Positions 1 through 10,478 of a stretch of DNA of 64,000 nucleotides are shown here, in pieces. Source of the stretch: Clostridia bacterium (GTDB lineage: Bacteria; Bacillota; Clostridia; Oscillospirales; CAG-272); assembly GCA_017482055.1 (NCBI GenBank), contig JAFUOH010000001.1, positions 62,001-126,000 on the forward strand. The letters run 5' to 3'. Position numbers and translations under genes: made by a program. Every line of letters starts with the position of its first letter. The first letter of the stretch is position 1. Below the pieces are notes generated by a model. That model was given only the letters and a program-made list of their open reading frames with translations, did not search any database and was not told where the DNA came from.

Positions 1-897
1 CAGCACTTTACAGAGCCGCCTCCGCGCTACAACGAGGCTTCGCTTGTTAAGTTCTTGGAGGAGCGCGGCATCGGCAGACCGAGTACGTTCGCAACCATCA
101 TTACTACTATCATCACACGCGGCTATGTTGTTCGTGAGGGCAAGTCGCTGAAGCCTACGGAGCTCGGCGAGCTTACTACAAAGCTGATGGTGGACAGCTT
201 CCCGAAGATCGTGGACTACGAGTTCACTGCCAACATGGAGACCGAGCTTGACGAGATCGCAAACGGTGTTGATACCGTAAGCGGTGTCCTGCACGGCTTT
301 TATGATGATTTTGCAAAGACTCTTGAGATCGCCGAGAATACAGTAGACAGAACAAAATACGCGCCACCTGTGGAGGAGACAGATATGATCTGCGACAAGT
401 GCGGCGCGAGAATGGTGGTCAAAAACGGTCGTTACGGCAAGTTTGCCGCTTGCCCAAATTACCCTGCCTGCAAGAATACCAAGCCGCTTGCAAAGGATGG
501 CGGTGCCGTTGAGGAAAAGATAGAGGCGACCGACATGGTGTGCGATAAATGCGGCAGTCCTATGGTACTGCGCGCGGGTCGCTTCGGCAGCTTCTATGCA
601 TGCTCGCGTTATCCGGAATGCAAGACTACCCGTCAGATCACCAAGGAGATAGGTGTTGCCTGCCCCAAGTGCGGCGCAAAGGTGGTCGTGAAGAAGGGCA
701 AGAACCGTTCGGTGTTCTACAGCTGTGAGCGTTACCCCGAATGTGACTTTTCGTCCTGGGATATGCCTACCGAGGAAAAATGCCCTCAGTGCGGAGATAT
801 GCTTTACCGTAAGAAGGGTAAGCCCTACCTGATCTGCAAGCATGAGGGTTGTTCATACAAGAGGGAAGTTGAGATAAGCGATGACAGTGCAGAATGA
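1..897 (+). CDS. topA: DNA topoisomerase I, C-terminal part (5' end outside window)
   Basis: Relaxes negatively supercoiled DNA as a type IA enzyme. The reading frame is open from base 1, and the first codons read [20 protein letters not shown], the conserved TopA segment after the catalytic domain, so the start lies upstream of the window. The tail carries four topoisomerase-type zinc ribbons, each starting C-x2-C ([32 protein letters not shown]), beginning about 120 codons in. Four ribbons is in the normal range for Firmicute TopA. Its last 17 bases overlap trmFO, a common topA-trmFO coupling. Only the C-terminal 298 residues are visible; the active-site Tyr is not in view. Confidence 0.97.
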   Translation, partial: QHFTEPPPRYNEASLVKFLEERGIGRPSTFATIITTIITRGYVVREGKSLKPTELGELTTKLMVDSFPKIVDYEFTANMETELDEIANGVDTVSGVLHGFYDDFAKTLEIAENTVDRTKYAPPVEETDMICDKCGARMVVKNGRYGKFAACPNYPACKNTKPLAKDGGAVEEKIEATDMVCDKCGSPMVLRAGRFGSFYACSRYPECKTTRQITKEIGVACPKCGAKVVVKKGKNRSVFYSCERYPECDFSSWDMPTEEKCPQCGDMLYRKKGKPYLICKHEGCSYKREVEISDDSAE

Positions 898-2236
898 TAT
901 ACCGATTATAAATATTGTCGGAGCGGGACTCGCGGGCTGTGAAGCGGCATGGCAGGCGGTGAAGCTTGGCGTGCGGGTACGGCTTTATGAGATGAAGCCC
1001 CGGAAATATTCCCCTGCGCATCACTCTGCAGGCTTTGCGGAGCTGGTATGCTCAAACTCCCTGCGCTCCAACATGCTCTCTAACGCTGTCGGGGTGTTAA
1101 AGGAGGAAATGAAGCTGCTGGGCTCACTCATAATCGAGACGGCGTATGCCACCGAGGTGCCTGCAGGCAGTGCGCTTGCAGTTGATCGTGAGCTTTTCTC
1201 CGAATATATCACCCGGAAACTCAAAAATCATCCTCTTGTGGAGGTTATCGAGGGTGAGGTCACCGAAATTCCCGACGGAATTACCGTCATCGCAAGCGGA
1301 CCGCTTACCTCCGAGACGCTTTCGAGGTCTATCGGTGAGCTGATCGGCGGAGATTACCTCAGCTTTTTCGATGCGGCGGCGCCTATCGTAAGCTTTGATT
1401 CCATAGATATGACAAAGGCGTTTTTCGCTTCTCGCTATGACAAGGGGGAAGCGTCGTATATCAATTGCCCATTCACAAAAGAGGAATATGACCGTTTCTG
1501 GGAAGCGCTGATAACCGCAGAAGAAGCTGAACTGAAGGATTTTGACAAGGCGGGACAGCTCAAGGTGTTCGAGGGATGTATGCCCGTCGAGGTCATGGCG
1601 AAGCGCGGGCATGATACTTTGCTTTTCGGTCCCATGAAGCCCGTTGGCATCACAGTGCCCGAAACAGGCGAGGAAGCATATGCCATCGTACAGCTTCGCC
1701 AGGAAAATTCCGCGAAGAGCATGTATAATATCGTGGGCTTCCAGACTCATCTTAAATTCCCGGAGCAGAAGCGCGTGTTCGGAATGATCCCGGGACTGGA
1801 AAACGCAGAGTTTTTACGCTACGGCGTGATGCATCGAAACACGTTTATGAACTCGCCGAAGCTGCTTGACTCCACATATATGCTGCGCAGCCGGCCCGGA
1901 CTTTTCTTCGCGGGACAGATGACAGGAGTCGAGGGCTATGTGGAAAGCGCATCCTCGGGACTTGTGGCGGGACTTAATGCGGCGCGTATGGCGCTCGGAC
2001 TCGCCCCCGTTGTATTTACAAATGAAAGCGTGATCGGCTCGCTTGCATGTTACGTCAGCGATGCGGGAGTTGAAGGCTTCCAACCGATGAACGCAAACTT
2101 CGGACTTGTAAAGCCGCTCGAGCACAAGGTCAAGGGCGGAAAAAAGGCACGCGGTGAGGCTATGGGCATGCGTGCAATAGAATACATCAAAGAATATGTG
2201 ACAGGTAAGGTAATATCAAATGAAGCTGATACTTGA
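881..2236 (+). CDS. trmFO: methylenetetrahydrofolate--tRNA-(uracil-5-)-methyltransferase TrmFO
   Basis: Forms 5-methyluridine at position 54 of the tRNA T-loop using methylenetetrahydrofolate and FAD. The N-terminus has the FAD dinucleotide-binding motif [14 protein letters not shown] (residues about 12-25), followed by the family-typical YEMKP segment and the region [13 protein letters not shown]. Further family landmarks are [16 protein letters not shown] and [13 protein letters not shown]. The 451-residue length is usual for the family. The ATG at 881 lies inside the end of topA and the stop overlaps plsX by 17 bases, so topA, trmFO and plsX are probably translationally coupled. Distinguished from GidA/MnmG by its shorter length and the TrmFO-type motifs. 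Confidence 0.96.
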   Translation: MTVQNDIPIINIVGAGLAGCEAAWQAVKLGVRVRLYEMKPRKYSPAHHSAGFAELVCSNSLRSNMLSNAVGVLKEEMKLLGSLIIETAYATEVPAGSALAVDRELFSEYITRKLKNHPLVEVIEGEVTEIPDGITVIASGPLTSETLSRSIGELIGGDYLSFFDAAAPIVSFDSIDMTKAFFASRYDKGEASYINCPFTKEEYDRFWEALITAEEAELKDFDKAGQLKVFEGCMPVEVMAKRGHDTLLFGPMKPVGITVPETGEEAYAIVQLRQENSAKSMYNIVGFQTHLKFPEQKRVFGMIPGLENAEFLRYGVMHRNTFMNSPKLLDSTYMLRSRPGLFFAGQMTGVEGYVESASSGLVAGLNAARMALGLAPVVFTNESVIGSLACYVSDAGVEGFQPMNANFGLVKPLEHKVKGGKKARGEAMGMRAIEYIKEYVTGKVISNEADT

Positions 2237-3224
2237 TGCAATGGGCGGTGATAACGCACCCGCCGAGATAATTAAGGGCGCGGCATTGGCTGTGTCGGAA
2301 TATTCCGATGTGGAGCTGATCGTGACCGGCAGAGAAGCCGAAATACGCGAGATATGCAAGAGGGATAATATATCTCTTGAGCGAATTACCCTGGTTGACT
2401 GCCCGGAGGTGGTCACGATGGAGGATTCTCCGAGATCGGTAGTTGCAGCGAAGAAAAACTCCTCAATGGGTATCGGACTGCGCCGACTTGCCGAGGGCGA
2501 AGGTGAGGCTTTTATCTCTGCGGGCAATACAGGCGCACTTATGACGGGCGCGACGGTGCTCGTACACTGTGCTTCCGGTGTCAAGCACGGAGCGATAGCA
2601 ACGGTGCTGCCTATGGAAAAGCCATTGCTGCTCATTGATTCCGGTTCTAATGTTACCGTAACGCCGGAGCTGCTTGTACAGTTTGCAATTCTCGGATCTA
2701 TCTATACAAAAGAGGTGCTCGGAGTTGAAGATCCGCGTGTGGGACTTCTCAACAACGGTACCGAGGAGCACAAGGGCACGCCTTTAATGGTGGAAGCACA
2801 CAAGCAGCTTGCTGCGACAGACGGCATCAACTTTGTAGGCAACATTGAAGGTAAACAGCTTCCGTTCGGCGAGTGCGATGTGCTCGTCACCGACGGCTTT
2901 ACGGGAAATATCGTGCTTAAGACAATAGAGGGTATGAGCAAGTTCATCCTCGGTAAGCTGAAGGCGATGTATAAGAAAAATCCCGTCAACATGCTGTCAG
3001 CGGCGCTCATAAAGGGCGAATTCGGAAAGTTAAAGAAGGAATTTGATGCCGGCGAATACGGCGGAGCGCCATTCCTCGGTATCGCAAAGCCCGTTTTCAA
3101 GGCTCACGGCAGTTCGGACGCGCTCGCTGTCAAAAACGCAGTTCGTCAGGCGCGCGAATATGTGCTTCATGACGTGGGTGCTATGATAAACGAAAGAATA
3201 GCACATCTTTCGGAGAATAAATAA
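2220..3224 (+). CDS. plsX: phosphate acyltransferase PlsX
   Basis: Converts acyl-ACP to acyl-phosphate for phosphatidic acid synthesis. It starts [17 protein letters not shown], the diagnostic PlsX N-terminus, and carries [10 protein letters not shown] and [13 protein letters not shown], both typical of the family. Length 334 is usual. The start overlaps the end of trmFO by 17 bases and the stop is 17 bases before rnc. In many Clostridia acpP lies between plsX and rnc; here there is no room for it, so the acyl carrier protein must be encoded elsewhere. Confidence 0.96.
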   Translation: MKLILDAMGGDNAPAEIIKGAALAVSEYSDVELIVTGREAEIREICKRDNISLERITLVDCPEVVTMEDSPRSVVAAKKNSSMGIGLRRLAEGEGEAFISAGNTGALMTGATVLVHCASGVKHGAIATVLPMEKPLLLIDSGSNVTVTPELLVQFAILGSIYTKEVLGVEDPRVGLLNNGTEEHKGTPLMVEAHKQLAATDGINFVGNIEGKQLPFGECDVLVTDGFTGNIVLKTIEGMSKFILGKLKAMYKKNPVNMLSAALIKGEFGKLKKEFDAGEYGGAPFLGIAKPVFKAHGSSDALAVKNAVRQAREYVLHDVGAMINERIAHLSENK

Positions 3225-3241
3225 AATTTAGGAGATTTCTG

Positions 3242-3955
3242 ATGGAAAAGCTTCCGCTCTCCGCTAAGGGACTTGAAGATAAGATCGGATATAAATACAA
3301 GAACACGCAGCTGCTTTTAACAGCGCTGACCCATTCGTCATATGCAAATGAATGTAAGCCGAAGGGTGAGCATGTAGAATATAACGAGCGCCTGGAGTTT
3401 CTCGGTGACTCGGTGCTGTCCATAATCGTCAGTGACTACCTGTTCCGCCACTACCCGGATACGCCCGAGGGCGATCTCACCCGCATCCGTGCAAGCGCGG
3501 TGTGCGAAAAAACGCTCGGTAAGCTGGCGCTTGATCTGGGACTCGGCAAATATATGCGCCTCGGTCACGGCGAGGAAATGGGACACGGGCGCGAGCGAGT
3601 GTCCATACTTGCGGACGCTTTTGAAGCGCTGCTTGCTTCAATATACCTTGATTCGGGTTCCCGTGATTCGGTAGAGAAATTTCTTCTTCCCCGAGTTATA
3701 CCCGAGATCAAGCAGTTTGTGGAAAACGGCAAGAATAAGGATTATAAGACCCTCCTTCAACAGATCGTACAGCAGGAGCGCGGCGAGATACTCGAATATG
3801 TACTGACAGGCGAGAGCGGTCCCGACCACGCAAAGGTATTCTGCGTGGAGGCGCGGCTCAACAGCAACGTCATCGGTCACGGAAAAGGTAAAAGTAAGCG
3901 CGAAGCGGAACAGCTTGCGGCAAAGGAAGCGCTTGTGCTGTTCGGCGACAAATGA
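3242..3955 (+). CDS. rnc: ribonuclease III
   Basis: Double-strand-specific endoribonuclease for rRNA and mRNA processing. The RNase III signature NERLEFLGDSVLSIIVSDYL sits near residues 48-67, with the catalytic Glu/Asp cluster in ERLEFLGDSV and a second acidic site in LADAFEALLASIY. A dsRNA-binding domain occupies about residues 160-235, with a lysine-rich GKGKSKREAEQLAAKEAL helix. The ATG follows AGGAGATTTCTG. The last four bases overlap the next gene (ATGA). Length 237 is normal. Confidence 0.96.
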   Translation: MEKLPLSAKGLEDKIGYKYKNTQLLLTALTHSSYANECKPKGEHVEYNERLEFLGDSVLSIIVSDYLFRHYPDTPEGDLTRIRASAVCEKTLGKLALDLGLGKYMRLGHGEEMGHGRERVSILADAFEALLASIYLDSGSRDSVEKFLLPRVIPEIKQFVENGKNKDYKTLLQQIVQQERGEILEYVLTGESGPDHAKVFCVEARLNSNVIGHGKGKSKREAEQLAAKEALVLFGDK

Positions 3956-4974
3956 GACATATCAACATCCCCATATTCATCCCGCACATGGGCTGTCCCA
4001 ACGACTGCGTATTTTGCAACCAACGGCGGATCTCCGGGAAAACGGAGTTTGACATAACTTCGGTGGAGGCTGAGCTCGAACGGGCGGTATCTACCATCGA
4101 ATATGATACCTCTGAGGTGGAGATCGCCTTTTTCGGCGGCAGCTTTACCGGCATCGACCGCGCGGATATGCTGTATTTACTCGGACTCGCGAAGCGTTAT
4201 GTGGATTACGGTAAGGCGACGTCGATACGGCTGTCCACACGTCCCGACTACATTGACGGGGAAATACTCGATATCCTCGCGGCGCATCATGTCACCGATA
4301 TTGAGTTGGGGCTTCAAAGCATGAGTGATCGTGTGCTTGCCGCATCAAAGCGGGGGCATACCGCCGAGTGTGCGAGGGCTGCCTGCCGTATGATAAAGGC
4401 TCAGGGCTTTAATTTGGTGGGACAGATGATGATAGGCTTGCCGAGCTCCACCGAGGCGGATGAGGTGGAAACCGCTCGTGAGATCGTTTCGCTTGGATGC
4501 GATGCGGCACGGATATATCCCACGGTGGTGTTCTGTGAAACGGCGCTTTGCGATATGATGCACCGCGGAGAGTACATACCGCTGAGCCATGACGGAGCAG
4601 TCAACCGTTCGGCGGCGGCACTCTCGGTATTCGCGGAGCACGGGCTTCCCGTAATACGGCTTGGACTGTGTGCGGCGGACAATCTGTTTGAACCCGGCAC
4701 CATCGCGGGTGGCGCGTACCACAGCGCTATGGGCGAGATGGTCTATTCGGAACTGTACATGCGGCGTATACGGGAGTATATAGCGGCAAACGGGCTTTCA
4801 GACAAGCTTGCGGGGAAAAACATAAAGATACACGTCCCCGTGGGCGAGACATCAAAGGTCTCGGGACAGAAGCGATGCAATAAGCTGAGCCTGCAAAATG
4901 AATACAATGTAAAAAGTGTAAAAATCATTGAAAATCCGTCACTATTGTGGTATAATATCAAGATAGAATATTGA
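3952..4974 (+). CDS. radical SAM protein, Elp3-like
   Basis: A radical SAM enzyme with the 4Fe-4S motif C-x3-C-x2-C in HMGCPNDCVFCNQRRISG near residues 13-30, followed by FFGGSFTGI and LGLQSMSD, which are typical of the Elp3/HemN-like branch. This gene type is often found between rnc and smc in Clostridia and is commonly annotated as an elongator protein 3 homologue. It lacks an obvious acetyltransferase domain, so tRNA wobble modification in the eukaryotic Elp3 sense is not established. It overlaps rnc by four bases. A promoter for smc lies within its 3' end. Confidence 0.85.
   Translation: MRHINIPIFIPHMGCPNDCVFCNQRRISGKTEFDITSVEAELERAVSTIEYDTSEVEIAFFGGSFTGIDRADMLYLLGLAKRYVDYGKATSIRLSTRPDYIDGEILDILAAHHVTDIELGLQSMSDRVLAASKRGHTAECARAACRMIKAQGFNLVGQMMIGLPSSTEADEVETAREIVSLGCDAARIYPTVVFCETALCDMMHRGEYIPLSHDGAVNRSAAALSVFAEHGLPVIRLGLCAADNLFEPGTIAGGAYHSAMGEMVYSELYMRRIREYIAANGLSDKLAGKNIKIHVPVGETSKVSGQKRCNKLSLQNEYNVKSVKIIENPSLLWYNIKIEY
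4928..4956 (+). promoter_or_regulatory. sigma-A-type promoter upstream of smc
   Basis: TTGAAA at 4928-4933 and TATAAT at 4951-4956 are separated by 17 bases. The element lies inside the 3' end of the radical SAM gene, about 57 bases before the smc start, so smc-ftsY can be transcribed independently of the upstream operon. Confidence 0.7.
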
Positions 4975-5012
4975 TGAGAGGATAAAATTTTAAGGGAAAG
5001 GAGAAAACCAAT

Positions 5013-8000
5013 ATGTATTTAAAATCACTTGAGCTGTTCGGTTTCAAGTCCTTTCCCGATCGTACCGTGCTTAATTTCGACCGCGGTGCGACTGTGGTAG
5101 TCGGACCGAACGGAAGCGGTAAATCCAATATTTCGGACGCGATGCGCTGGGTGCTCGGCGAGGTATCTTCAAGACAGATCCGCGGAACAAAAATGGAGGA
5201 CGTTATCTTCGGCGGTACCGATGACCGCAAGCAGATGAATTTCGCCGAGGTTTCTGTGACCTTCGACAATTCCGACCGCCAGATGGATACGCCATACGAC
5301 GAGGTCTCGGTCACGCGCCGTTACTACCGTAAGGGCGAGAGCGAATATTTTATCAACCGTAAGCCTGTCAGACTGCGCGATATCCATGAGCTATTCATGA
5401 ATACGGGTGTCGGACGTGAGGGGTATTCCATCATCGGACAGGGGCGTATTGCCGAGATCATTTCCCGAAAGAGCGAGGAACGCCGTTCTATTTTTGAGGA
5501 AGCTGCGGGCATTTCCAAATATCGCTATAAAAAAGAGGAAGCCGAGGGCAAGCTGTCGAGCGTTGACGATAATCTGATGCGACTCCGCGATATTATGTCC
5601 GAGCTTGAGGGACGCGTGGGACCGCTTGAGCGCGAGTCCGAGCGTGCAAAGAAATATCTTGAATATTTCGAGATCAAAAAGCGCGATGATGTTGCGCTGT
5701 GGATATATGATATGGACAAGCTTTCGGTTGACTTAAAGGAAGCCGACGACCGCTTGACGCTTGCAAAAAATGAGCTTGATATCGTCACCGAGGCGCTTGA
5801 AACGCTGGAAAATCAGAATGAGCGTGTGTTTGAAGCATCGCAGGAATCCAAATACAAGCAGGAACAGCTTCAGTCGCGTATTGAAGCAACACGCAATACA
5901 TCGCATGAGCTGGACAGCAAGATTCGGCTGACCGAAAATGATATCACGCACCGCGAGCATCAGATCTCCGAAAAAGCCGATGCCAAGGTGAGACTTGCAG
6001 AGCGTAAGGCGCAGCTTGAAGCGCTCCTTTCCGAGAAGGAATCGGCACTAAAGGCAGCAAATGACAATGCCGAGGCGCTTGCGCGTGAGCTTGCCGAGCT
6101 TGAAGCAAGGAGTGAGGCAACAAAATCCGAGCGTGATATGCTTCGCGAGAAGCTTGATGAGGGTCTTGGCAAGATAAAACGCGGCGAGGAACGCCTGGTC
6201 GATCTGCGTATCCGTCTTTCGGTGCTTGACACAACGGAAAAGAGCGACAGCGACAAGGCGGCGTCCCTTAAAGAAGAGATAGAGAAGTATTCGGAAAGTT
6301 CCGCAATGCTTGAATCCCGTGCCGCAAAGGCGGATAAGGTCGTCGCGGATTACCGCGCCAAGAGCGAGGAGCTTAATAAGTCGATCGCAGGAATGAATGC
6401 CGAGGTCGAAAAATTAAAGCGTGAGAAACAGGAGCTTATCGACAAATCCAACGAGGTCTATCTCGAATACACAGCGAAGAAGCACCGTATTGACGCTATC
6501 CGTCGTATGGAGGAGCTGTTTGAGGGCTATGCACAGAGCGTTCGCTTCGTGATGAGCGAATACGATGCGGGACATATCGAGGGGACGACCCGTATTTCTG
6601 ATATAAATGCGAGGGGCGGCAGAATATATGGTCCCGTATCGCGGCTTATAAACGTCAGCGCGCGCTATACTCTTGCGATCGAGACTGCGCTCGGTGCAAA
6701 TATTCAGAATATAATCGTTGATGACGAGAACACCGCCAAGGCGGCGATCCGTCACTTAAAGAATAAAAACGCGGGCAGAGCTACGTTTTATCCCATAAGC
6801 TCCATGAAGCCCCGCTACAGCCAGATCCCCGAGAGCGAGTGTCAGAAATATGCGGGCTATCTCGGCACTGCCGATAAGGTAATCGAATTTGATGAAAAAT
6901 TCGGCGGAGTAATACGAAATCTGCTGGGCGCTACGCTTATCTTCGATAATATAGACAACGGCGCGGCAATGGCGAAGGCCACGGGCTACAAGGTACGTGT
7001 GGTAACGTTGGACGGTCAGGTCATCAACGCGGGCGGTTCGTTTACGGGCGGCTCGGCGAAGCGCGATTCGGGTATGCTCACCCGACGCACGGAGACCGAA
7101 AAGCTGAAGCGTGATTCGGATGCACTCAACGAAAAGTTGGAAGAACTGAAGCGAGAGCAAATAAAGTGCGACAACACCATCAATTCAATAACGAAGGAAG
7201 CCTCCGCAGTGTCCTCGCAGGTCGCGATGCTTCAGTCGCTTATCGGTGCGGAGAATACACAGCTTGAGGTCATCAGAAGCCAGCTCGGCGGCGAGCGCAA
7301 TATGCGCGCTTCGCTCGAACGTGACCTTGAAGCTATCAAAACGGGTGCCGCGGAGCGTGCCGACGGTATTGCCAAATTAAAGGCTGAGACCGATTCTATC
7401 GCCGAGACCTCAGAGAGACTCAGCACCGAACGCGAGGTCGGCATATCGAAGCTCGGCGAGCTTGAAGAGACTATCGACGACTGCGAGCGGCTCCGCAGTG
7501 AGCTTCTGGTCCGCCGTGCCGAGGCAGGCAAGGATGTGGAGCTGTGCGAGCGAGAGGTCGAGGAGACCAAATCGAGACTCGATGAAAACACATCCGAGAC
7601 CGAGGAAAACGACCGTTTAAGCGCGGTGCTTGCCGAGGACAACACTGCCGCGGCGGAAGAACTGAAAAATATGCGCGAGGAGCTTGAAACGTTGTCAAAA
7701 GTTCTCGAAGAGCTTGAGCGTGAGCGTGGTACCACATCCGCGAAGAATCTCGAGTATGAGCAGAAATTAAATCAACTCCGTGCACAGATACGTGAAAAGA
7801 CGAGCAAGCGTGAGCTTTGCTTCCGAGACCATACTCTTGCGGAAAATCGTCAGAAAAATCTGTCCGACGAGCGCGACAAGCTCACCACAAGACTGTGGGA
7901 TGACTACGAGCTTACTTATACCACCGCAGGGGAGTGCGGATATCCCGAGATCACCGAGGACAACTATAAGGAAGTCCATGCCGAGCTTACCGAGTACAGA

Positions 8001-8639
8001 GCCAAGCTCAAAAATCTCGGCAGTGTAAACCTGAACGCCATCGAAGAATATACAGAGGTAAAGAGCCGCTTCGACTTTATGTCGGAGCAGATCGCCGACC
8101 TTGAAAAGTCGAAGGATAATCTGCTGGAGATCATAGTGAAGCTTGAGACCGAAATGCGTGAGACCTTTACCTCTGCGTTTTACGAGATCGACCGTAACTT
8201 TAAGATTGTCTTTGGTGAGCTGTTCGGCGGCGGTACGGCGGAGCTCTCGCTTACCGACCCCGAAAACGTGCTGACCAGCGGCATAGAAATACGTGTCGCG
8301 CCTCCCGGAAAGGTGATCAAGAGTATGACCCTTCTCTCGGGCGGCGAGCAGGCATTCGTGGCGATCGCGCTGATTTTTGCAATACTGCGTGTGAATCCAA
8401 CGCCGTTCTGTATCTTCGACGAGGTCGAGGCGGCGCTTGACGACGCAAACGTTTTCCGCTTCGCCGATTATCTCAGCCGCTACGCGGCAAGAACGCAGTT
8501 TATCGTTATCACTCACCGCCGCGGCACCATGGAGATCGCGGACCGAATTTACGGCGTTACCATGCAGGAGCGCGGTATTTCGACAGTCCTGCCGTTAGAC
8601 ATCAAGCAGGCGGAAGAAAATTTAGGAGAAACAAAGTAA
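5013..8639 (+). CDS. smc: chromosome segregation protein SMC
   Basis: ATPase of the SMC-ScpAB condensin, which organises the nucleoid and helps chromosomes segregate. Walker A GPNGSGKSN is near residue 32. Two very long, Glu/Lys/Arg-rich coiled-coil arms flank a hinge at about residues 520-690 (GRIYGPVSRLI to GGSFTGGSAKR). The ABC signature LLSGGEQAF is near residue 1107 and Walker B FCIFDEVEAALD near residue 1131. Length 1208 is typical. The ATG at 5013 follows a good AAAGGAG. The stop directly abuts the ftsY ATG, indicating tight coupling. Confidence 0.97.
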   Translation: MYLKSLELFGFKSFPDRTVLNFDRGATVVVGPNGSGKSNISDAMRWVLGEVSSRQIRGTKMEDVIFGGTDDRKQMNFAEVSVTFDNSDRQMDTPYDEVSVTRRYYRKGESEYFINRKPVRLRDIHELFMNTGVGREGYSIIGQGRIAEIISRKSEERRSIFEEAAGISKYRYKKEEAEGKLSSVDDNLMRLRDIMSELEGRVGPLERESERAKKYLEYFEIKKRDDVALWIYDMDKLSVDLKEADDRLTLAKNELDIVTEALETLENQNERVFEASQESKYKQEQLQSRIEATRNTSHELDSKIRLTENDITHREHQISEKADAKVRLAERKAQLEALLSEKESALKAANDNAEALARELAELEARSEATKSERDMLREKLDEGLGKIKRGEERLVDLRIRLSVLDTTEKSDSDKAASLKEEIEKYSESSAMLESRAAKADKVVADYRAKSEELNKSIAGMNAEVEKLKREKQELIDKSNEVYLEYTAKKHRIDAIRRMEELFEGYAQSVRFVMSEYDAGHIEGTTRISDINARGGRIYGPVSRLINVSARYTLAIETALGANIQNIIVDDENTAKAAIRHLKNKNAGRATFYPISSMKPRYSQIPESECQKYAGYLGTADKVIEFDEKFGGVIRNLLGATLIFDNIDNGAAMAKATGYKVRVVTLDGQVINAGGSFTGGSAKRDSGMLTRRTETEKLKRDSDALNEKLEELKREQIKCDNTINSITKEASAVSSQVAMLQSLIGAENTQLEVIRSQLGGERNMRASLERDLEAIKTGAAERADGIAKLKAETDSIAETSERLSTEREVGISKLGELEETIDDCERLRSELLVRRAEAGKDVELCEREVEETKSRLDENTSETEENDRLSAVLAEDNTAAAEELKNMREELETLSKVLEELERERGTTSAKNLEYEQKLNQLRAQIREKTSKRELCFRDHTLAENRQKNLSDERDKLTTRLWDDYELTYTTAGECGYPEITEDNYKEVHAELTEYRAKLKNLGSVNLNAIEEYTEVKSRFDFMSEQIADLEKSKDNLLEIIVKLETEMRETFTSAFYEIDRNFKIVFGELFGGGTAELSLTDPENVLTSGIEIRVAPPGKVIKSMTLLSGGEQAFVAIALIFAILRVNPTPFCIFDEVEAALDDANVFRFADYLSRYAARTQFIVITHRRGTMEIADRIYGVTMQERGISTVLPLDIKQAEENLGETK

Positions 8640-9548
8640 ATGGGATTTTTTGACCGACTTAAAGAAGGACTCGCCAAGACTAAAAATGCCATCTTCAAGC
8701 AGGTGGATAATCTTTTCAAGAGCTTTGTCAAGGTAGACGAGGACATGCTTGAAGAGCTCGAAGAGCTTCTTATCATGGCGGATGTGGGAGTTAATTCCAC
8801 CGAAAAAATAATCGAGCGCTTGCGCGAAAAGATAAAGGACGAGCGCATCACCGAGCCCGAAGCATGCCGTTTGGCGCTTCAAGAGATACTTGTGGATATG
8901 ATCGGCGACGGTGAGCCGCTGAAGCTTGACACCGTTCCGAGCGTGATACTTGTTATCGGTGTAAACGGTGTGGGTAAGACCACATCCATCGCAAAGATTG
9001 CCAATCGTCTTAAATCACAGAAGAAAAAGGTGGTGCTTGCCGCAGCCGATACCTTCCGTGCCGCCGCTATAGACCAGCTTCAGGTGTGGGCTGACCGTGT
9101 GGGCGTGGAGCTAATCAAGCATACCGAGGGCTCTGATCCCGCCGCAGTGGTATTCGACGCAGTGAGTGCGGCGAAGAAGCGCGAGGCTGACGTGCTGATC
9201 GTTGATACTGCGGGTAGACTTCACAATAAGAAAAATCTGATGGACGAGCTTGCAAAGATCAACCGCGTCATCGAGCGCGAGCTTCCCGGAGCCTCCCGCG
9301 AAACGCTGCTGGTGCTTGATGCCACCACGGGTCAGAATGCCGTCAACCAGGCAAAGGAATTCAAAAACGCTGCGAATATTACCGGGCTTATCTTAACAAA
9401 GCTCGACGGTACCGCAAAGGGTGGTATCGTGTTCTCCATCAAGGAGGAGCTTGACATTCCCGTTAAATTTATCGGAGTCGGCGAGAAGATGGACGACATG
9501 CAGGAGTTTGAGGCAAAGGACTTTGTGGATGCGCTGTTTGAAGCGTAA
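8640..9548 (+). CDS. ftsY: signal recognition particle receptor FtsY
   Basis: SRP receptor GTPase that docks ribosome-nascent-chain complexes at the membrane for co-translational insertion. A short N-terminal helical region precedes the NG domain: G1 GVNGVGKTT near residue 107, then DTFRAAAIDQL, DTAGR, and TKLDGTAKGG near the C-terminus. Length 302 means a minimal acidic A domain, as is usual in Firmicutes. The ATG starts at the base after the smc stop; its ribosome site AGGAG is within the smc 3' end. Confidence 0.96.
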   Translation: MGFFDRLKEGLAKTKNAIFKQVDNLFKSFVKVDEDMLEELEELLIMADVGVNSTEKIIERLREKIKDERITEPEACRLALQEILVDMIGDGEPLKLDTVPSVILVIGVNGVGKTTSIAKIANRLKSQKKKVVLAAADTFRAAAIDQLQVWADRVGVELIKHTEGSDPAAVVFDAVSAAKKREADVLIVDTAGRLHNKKNLMDELAKINRVIERELPGASRETLLVLDATTGQNAVNQAKEFKNAANITGLILTKLDGTAKGGIVFSIKEELDIPVKFIGVGEKMDDMQEFEAKDFVDALFEA

Positions 9549-9563
9549 TATAGGTGAAATATT

Positions 9564-10178
9564 ATGATAAAACTGGTTCTCGCATCGAGAAATAAGAAAA
9601 AAATCAAGGAACTTGAAACTTTACTGGGCGATCTTACGTCTAAAGTACAAGTGCTCTCCCTCGATGACATCGGATATACAGATGACATCGTGGAGGACGG
9701 AGACACCTTTGCGGCAAATTCGCGCATCAAAGCGTGCGTTCCCGCAAGACTCGGATATATCGGCATTGCCGACGATTCGGGGCTTATGGTGGATGCGCTT
9801 GACGGTGCGCCCGGCGTTTACTCCGCGAGATTCTCGGGAGAGGGCGCCACAGATGAAAAAAATAACGCCAAGCTGCTCGCCGAGCTTGAAAATGTGTCCG
9901 ATGATAAGCGTTCGGCACGTTTCTGCACGGTCGTTACCTGTGCTTTTCCCGATGGAAGCGATTTTCAGGTAGAGGGCGTGTGTGAGGGGACCATCCTTCG
10001 CGCGGCGGACGGTGACGGCGGCTTCGGCTATGATCCGCTGTTCTACTATGCACCGCTCGGCAAGACTTTCGCGTCCCTCAGCGCCGATGAAAAGAACGCC
10101 GTGAGCCACCGCGGCAAGGCGATGCGTGCATTTGCAAAAAAATTTAAAGAGTATATTGAAGCAAACGGAGACAACTGA
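9564..10178 (+). CDS. rdgB: XTP/dITP diphosphatase (Ham1/RdgB family)
   Basis: Removes non-canonical purine nucleoside triphosphates (XTP, dITP) by hydrolysis to the monophosphate and pyrophosphate. The N-terminal LVLASRNKKKIKELE and the central ADDSGLMVDALDGAPGVYSA are family signatures, and GFGYDPLFYYAP and SHRGKAMRAF are conserved substrate-loop segments. Length 204 is normal. The stop overlaps the yhbY start by one base (TGATG). It belongs to the rdgB-yhbY-nadD-yqeK housekeeping string. Confidence 0.95.
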   Translation: MIKLVLASRNKKKIKELETLLGDLTSKVQVLSLDDIGYTDDIVEDGDTFAANSRIKACVPARLGYIGIADDSGLMVDALDGAPGVYSARFSGEGATDEKNNAKLLAELENVSDDKRSARFCTVVTCAFPDGSDFQVEGVCEGTILRAADGDGGFGYDPLFYYAPLGKTFASLSADEKNAVSHRGKAMRAFAKKFKEYIEANGDN

Positions 10179-10477
10179 TGTTAAATAGCAAACAGCGTGC
10201 CTATCTTCGCGGTATGGCACAGACATACGATACCATTTTTCAGGTAGGCAAGGGCGGCATTTCGGACAATATGTGCGAGCAGATATCAAACGCCCTCGAA
10301 GCTCGCGAGCTTATCAAATTAAGAGTACTTGACAACTGCGACTACAGTGCCAAGGAAGCGGCAAACGAGATCGCCGAGGCAGTTGGCGCAGACGTAGTGC
10401 AGGTCATCGGCACCCGATTCGTGTTGTACCGTGAATCGGTGGACCATAAGAAAATAGACCTTACCCTTATAAAATAA
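10178..10477 (+). CDS. yhbY: YhbY family ribosome-assembly RNA-binding protein
   Basis: Small CRM-domain RNA-binding protein associated with pre-50S ribosomal particles. LNSKQRAYLRGMAQ at the N-terminus, the FQVGKGGIS loop (GxxG-type) and LIKLRVLDNC are typical. The 99-residue length fits a single CRM domain. It is coupled to rdgB by a one-base overlap and followed by nadD after one base. Confidence 0.93.
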   Translation: MLNSKQRAYLRGMAQTYDTIFQVGKGGISDNMCEQISNALEARELIKLRVLDNCDYSAKEAANEIAEAVGADVVQVIGTRFVLYRESVDHKKIDLTLIK

Positions 10478-10478
10478 T

